From Anaerolineae bacterium (GTDB lineage Bacteria > Chloroflexota > Anaerolineae > Promineifilales > Promineifilaceae), in the NCBI GenBank assembly GCA_028284105.1, contig JANQSK010000788.1:1-7795 (forward strand): a DNA stretch of 7,795 nt. The letters are read 5' to 3'. A program made the translations under genes and the position numbers. Below, one piece after another: positions 6,032-7,795 of this stretch (its first letter is position 1; each line of letters starts with the position of its first letter). The notes under the pieces are model-generated. The model searched no databases. It was given only the letters and a program-made list of their open reading frames with translations, and was not told the origin of the DNA.

Positions 6032-6556
6032 ATGCATTTAGAAAATCATCAGATTAATCGGGCATCAATCAAATGGATTAAACGTGCCTTTGTTGTTATT
6101 AGCTTATTTGGTGTTCTTGGCGTAATTGGGATAGTCAGTGCTCAAGAGACTACATCCTTTTCCGGTGTTGCCTACTTTGCAGGTGATGGTGAATGTATGG
6201 ATGAGGAAGGTGAAGGGGCTGATTTTGCACTCAATATGACGGGTGACCTTGAAGGATGTTTATATGTTTTTGTAGCGGAAGCGGAATGTCGTCCCCACGG
6301 TCAATATGTAGAAGTTGGTACTGAACTGTATGTTGGTAGCGGTGCACCGGGTGACGATGGCACATTTGAAACAGTTTATCGGTTTCTTGCAGCTTATGAA
6401 GATTGCCCCAATTTAACAGGCCAAATTCATGGACGATGTCATCATCCGATTGTGTCCGGTAGTGGAACAGGTGATTATCGTGGAATAGAAGGTCGATTTA
6501 ATATGGTCGATGATGTTGTTGCGGGGAATGTCCACTATTCAGGGTTTTATCGGTAG
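6032..6556 (+). CDS. Small exported protein, cysteine-containing, possible β-barrel fold
   Basis: A 174-residue protein with a clear start: AAGGAG at 6018-6023, eight bases, ATG. Residues 1-37 form a signal peptide: a basic N-region to K17/R18, a hydrophobic stretch AFVVISLFGVLGVIGIV, and VSA before Q38 as a likely cleavage site. The mature part of about 137 residues is acidic with five cysteines (C55, C76, C86, C125, C136). It contains the C-terminal pattern GSGTGDYRGIEGRF, a short acidic turn and YSGFYR. That glycine-spaced ending resembles small allene-oxide-cyclase-like or dirigent-like β-barrel proteins, from memory only, so I give no function. The odd cysteine count leaves one free thiol or allows a dimer. 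It has its own promoter framed by an inverted repeat and lies between the phosphatase and kinase genes. Confidence 0.82.
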   Translation: MHLENHQINRASIKWIKRAFVVISLFGVLGVIGIVSAQETTSFSGVAYFAGDGECMDEEGEGADFALNMTGDLEGCLYVFVAEAECRPHGQYVEVGTELYVGSGAPGDDGTFETVYRFLAAYEDCPNLTGQIHGRCHHPIVSGSGTGDYRGIEGRFNMVDDVVAGNVHYSGFYR

Positions 6557-6687
6557 TTTTTATATGAAAACTAACTAGTATTTTGAAAAATGAGATGCTG
6601 ATAGTTGGTGTTCATCAAGTAAATTTCATATGGATGAGCTGCGTTATTTCAAGATTTTTGTGAAATTTGCTAAATTGGGGAGGATTT

Positions 6688-6705
6688 CCTCATTGAAAAA
6701 TGAGG
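6688..6705 (+). other. Compact 7-bp hairpin with GAAA loop
   Basis: CCTCATT (6688-6694) and AATGAGG (6699-6705) are perfectly complementary around GAAA, a GNRA-type tetraloop sequence. It lies six bases before the terminator stem and may be a 3' mRNA stabilising structure. Confidence 0.5.
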
Positions 6706-6711
6706 GCTTTG

Positions 6712-6756
6712 AAAAACGGCCGTTTCTGATTCGTGCCCGGAAACGGCCGTTTTTTT
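6712..6756 (+). terminator. Rho-independent terminator formed by two ACGGCCGT palindrome copies
   Basis: AAAAACGGCCGTTTC (6712-6726) and GAAACGGCCGTTTTT (6740-6754) are perfect reverse complements around a 13-base loop, and T continues to 6756. Each arm contains the iterated palindrome, so each arm could also fold on itself. It lies 156 bases after the exported-protein stop codon. Confidence 0.8.
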
Positions 6757-6863
6757 ATTGGCAATCGATAAAAACCCATTACAATAGAATTCTGTTAGTG
6801 CAGTTGACCAAAGTCGTCATAAAAACACATTCAAGCCAAAACTAAATATTTTGAATTAAACAC

Positions 6864-6883
6864 TGAGCAATTGTGTGTGCTCA
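6864..6883 (+). promoter_or_regulatory. Dyad upstream of the XRE-kinase gene (possible operator)
   Basis: TGAGCA (6864-6869) and TGCTCA (6878-6883) form a 6-bp inverted repeat with an eight-base centre, ending 30 bases before the kinase ATG. Since the kinase carries its own XRE DNA-binding domain, autoregulation is conceivable but is inference only. Confidence 0.3.
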
Positions 6884-6913
6884 AACTGTTTCGTATTTTC
6901 ACTGGGAGGAAAA

Positions 6914-7795
6914 ATGTCCGATGCTATTCATTTTGGCCAATTAGTTCGCGATCGTCGTTCCGCTTTAGGCTTAACACAAGCAGAATTAGCCAACCGAGCG
7001 GGGTGTGCGCCTATCACCATTCGTAAAATAGAATCTGGCTCTTTGAGACCCTCTTTTCAAATGGCAGAAAGATTGGCTCTCTCTCTAAACATTCCTGAAA
7101 CAGAACAATTAGCTTTTGTAAGACTTTCAAGGCAGCAACCACCCAAAACACCAATTCCAAAACCGACGCCAGCGCCAAGTGAAATTGGTCTGCCTGATTT
7201 ATCTGGGCGTTCTGTGAAGGGGTTTCAACTTGGAGAATTATTAGGGCAGGGTGGTTTTGGGGTCGTTTACAAAGCGACCCAGCCTTCTGTAAACCGAGAT
7301 GTTGCCGTTAAAATTATCCTTCCCAAATTTGCAAACCGTCCAGAATTTATTCGTCGTTTTGAATCTGAGGCACAACTTGTCGCAAAATTAGAGCATCCCC
7401 ACATTGTGCCACTTTACGATTTTTGGCGGGAACCAGATGCTGCTTACTTAATAATGCGGTTGCTCAGAGGGGGTAGCTTGCAATCACGGCTTCAAAAAGG
7501 TGATATTTCTTTACAACAAGCCTTCAAAATGATTCAACAAATAGGGTTGGCATTAGATGTGGCCCATCGGAATGGTGTTATTCACAGAGATATAAAACCT
7601 GCAAATGTGTTGTTGGATGAATCGGGCAATGCGTATCTAACTGATTTTGGGATCGCCAAAAACCTTGAAATCAATAATGAGAGCCAAATTACCCAAGATG
7701 GTGTTGTTGTGGGATCTCCCGCGTATATTTCCCCTGAACAGCTACTTGCTGAACCGGTTCGTCCCCAAAGCGATATTTACTGTTTTGGCATTATG
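6914..7795 (+). CDS. XRE-family HTH / Ser-Thr protein kinase fusion (3' end outside window)
   Basis: The frame starts at ATG 6914 behind GGGAGGA (6904-6910) and is open to the window end, giving 294 residues of an incomplete protein. Residues about 6-64 are an XRE/HTH_3 domain (GLTQAELANRAGCAPITIRK, then IESG). A Pro-rich linker (75-95) leads to a protein kinase domain from about residue 103. All key kinase residues are visible: glycine loop GQGGFGVV (111-118), K133 in VAVK, αC E152 followed by HPHIV, HRDIKPAN with catalytic D226, DFG at 244-246, the activation-segment SPE (273-275), and D287 of the SDIY motif. It should be an active Hanks-type kinase. There is no signal peptide or membrane segment in the visible part, so it is probably cytoplasmic. 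Relatives often continue into sensor, WD40 or TPR domains; what follows here cannot be seen. Confidence 0.92.
   Translation, partial: MSDAIHFGQLVRDRRSALGLTQAELANRAGCAPITIRKIESGSLRPSFQMAERLALSLNIPETEQLAFVRLSRQQPPKTPIPKPTPAPSEIGLPDLSGRSVKGFQLGELLGQGGFGVVYKATQPSVNRDVAVKIILPKFANRPEFIRRFESEAQLVAKLEHPHIVPLYDFWREPDAAYLIMRLLRGGSLQSRLQKGDISLQQAFKMIQQIGLALDVAHRNGVIHRDIKPANVLLDESGNAYLTDFGIAKNLEINNESQITQDGVVVGSPAYISPEQLLAEPVRPQSDIYCFGIM

Larger units (their letters stand above)
6557..6913. other. Intergenic region between the exported-protein gene and the kinase gene
   Basis: The region holds a repeated 12-mer TTGAAAAATGAG (6583-6594 and 6693-6704), a short hairpin (6688-6705), a double-palindrome terminator (6712-6756) and a dyad (6864-6883). 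An open frame at 6630-6845 crosses the terminator and has no ribosome binding site, so I do not call it. TTGACC at 6804-6809 may be a -35 for the kinase gene, but no matching -10 is clear. Confidence 0.5.

Noticed and set aside
1049..6751. CRISPR array or dispersed mobile repeat as the source of ACGGCCGT copies
   Set aside because: Copies are 8-10 bp, irregularly spaced, share no longer flanking sequence, and half sit within intact genes.
6630..6845. 71-codon open frame on the + strand between the exported-protein and kinase genes
   Set aside because: It runs straight through a perfect terminator stem and T tract, has no ribosome binding site, and its composition is not protein-like.

Overview
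The window is AT-rich (roughly 40% GC by eye) and looks like a chromosomal segment of a member of the Chloroflexota, most likely Anaerolineae-like. Three things point there: a secreted protein with a YPGP repeat and a long Thr/Pro 'TPT' tail, a cytoplasmic XRE-type helix-turn-helix fused to a Ser/Thr protein kinase, and a single-domain globin among many small separate transcription units. The taxon is an inference from protein style; no rRNA or marker gene is present. Every recognisable gene is on the + strand.

Layout. (1) Positions 1-1581: two tightly spaced genes. The first is the 3' end of a gene whose upstream part lies outside the window, ending in a module I associate with NucS/DUF91-like proteins. 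The second is a complete NucS/DUF91-like PD-(D/E)XK nuclease homologue with a C-terminal accessory domain. (2) Positions 1582-2259: a regulatory-looking intergenic region, a single-domain (Vitreoscilla-type) globin and a strong intrinsic terminator. (3) Positions 2471-3442: a secreted DNRLRE-domain protein with a YPGP repeat and Thr/Pro tail, best started at a GTG with a good ribosome binding site. (4) Positions 3568-3747: a possible 33-codon gene for a cationic Leu-Pro-rich peptide, followed by a perfect 14-bp terminator. (5) Positions 4066-5760: a membrane-anchored PP2C/SpoIIE-type (RsbU-like) phosphatase. (6) Positions 5900-6556: a promoter framed by a 12-bp inverted repeat, then a small exported Cys-containing protein. 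(7) Positions 6557-6913: a hairpin and a terminator built from two copies of a palindrome. (8) Position 6914 to the window end: an XRE-HTH/Ser-Thr kinase, cut off by the window edge.

Functional reading. The phosphatase and the kinase are signalling proteins placed on either side of an exported-protein gene. They could belong to one signalling neighbourhood, but nothing in the sequence proves a direct link. The other genes look like independent units.

The most unusual DNA-level signal is the palindrome ACGGCCGT (often AACGGCCGTT). It occurs eight times, in genes (all three codon phases) and between genes, and resembles a highly iterated palindrome such as HIP1 of cyanobacteria. The other candidates for novelty are the Leu-Pro peptide gene and the inverted-repeat operator-like promoter at 5900-5980.
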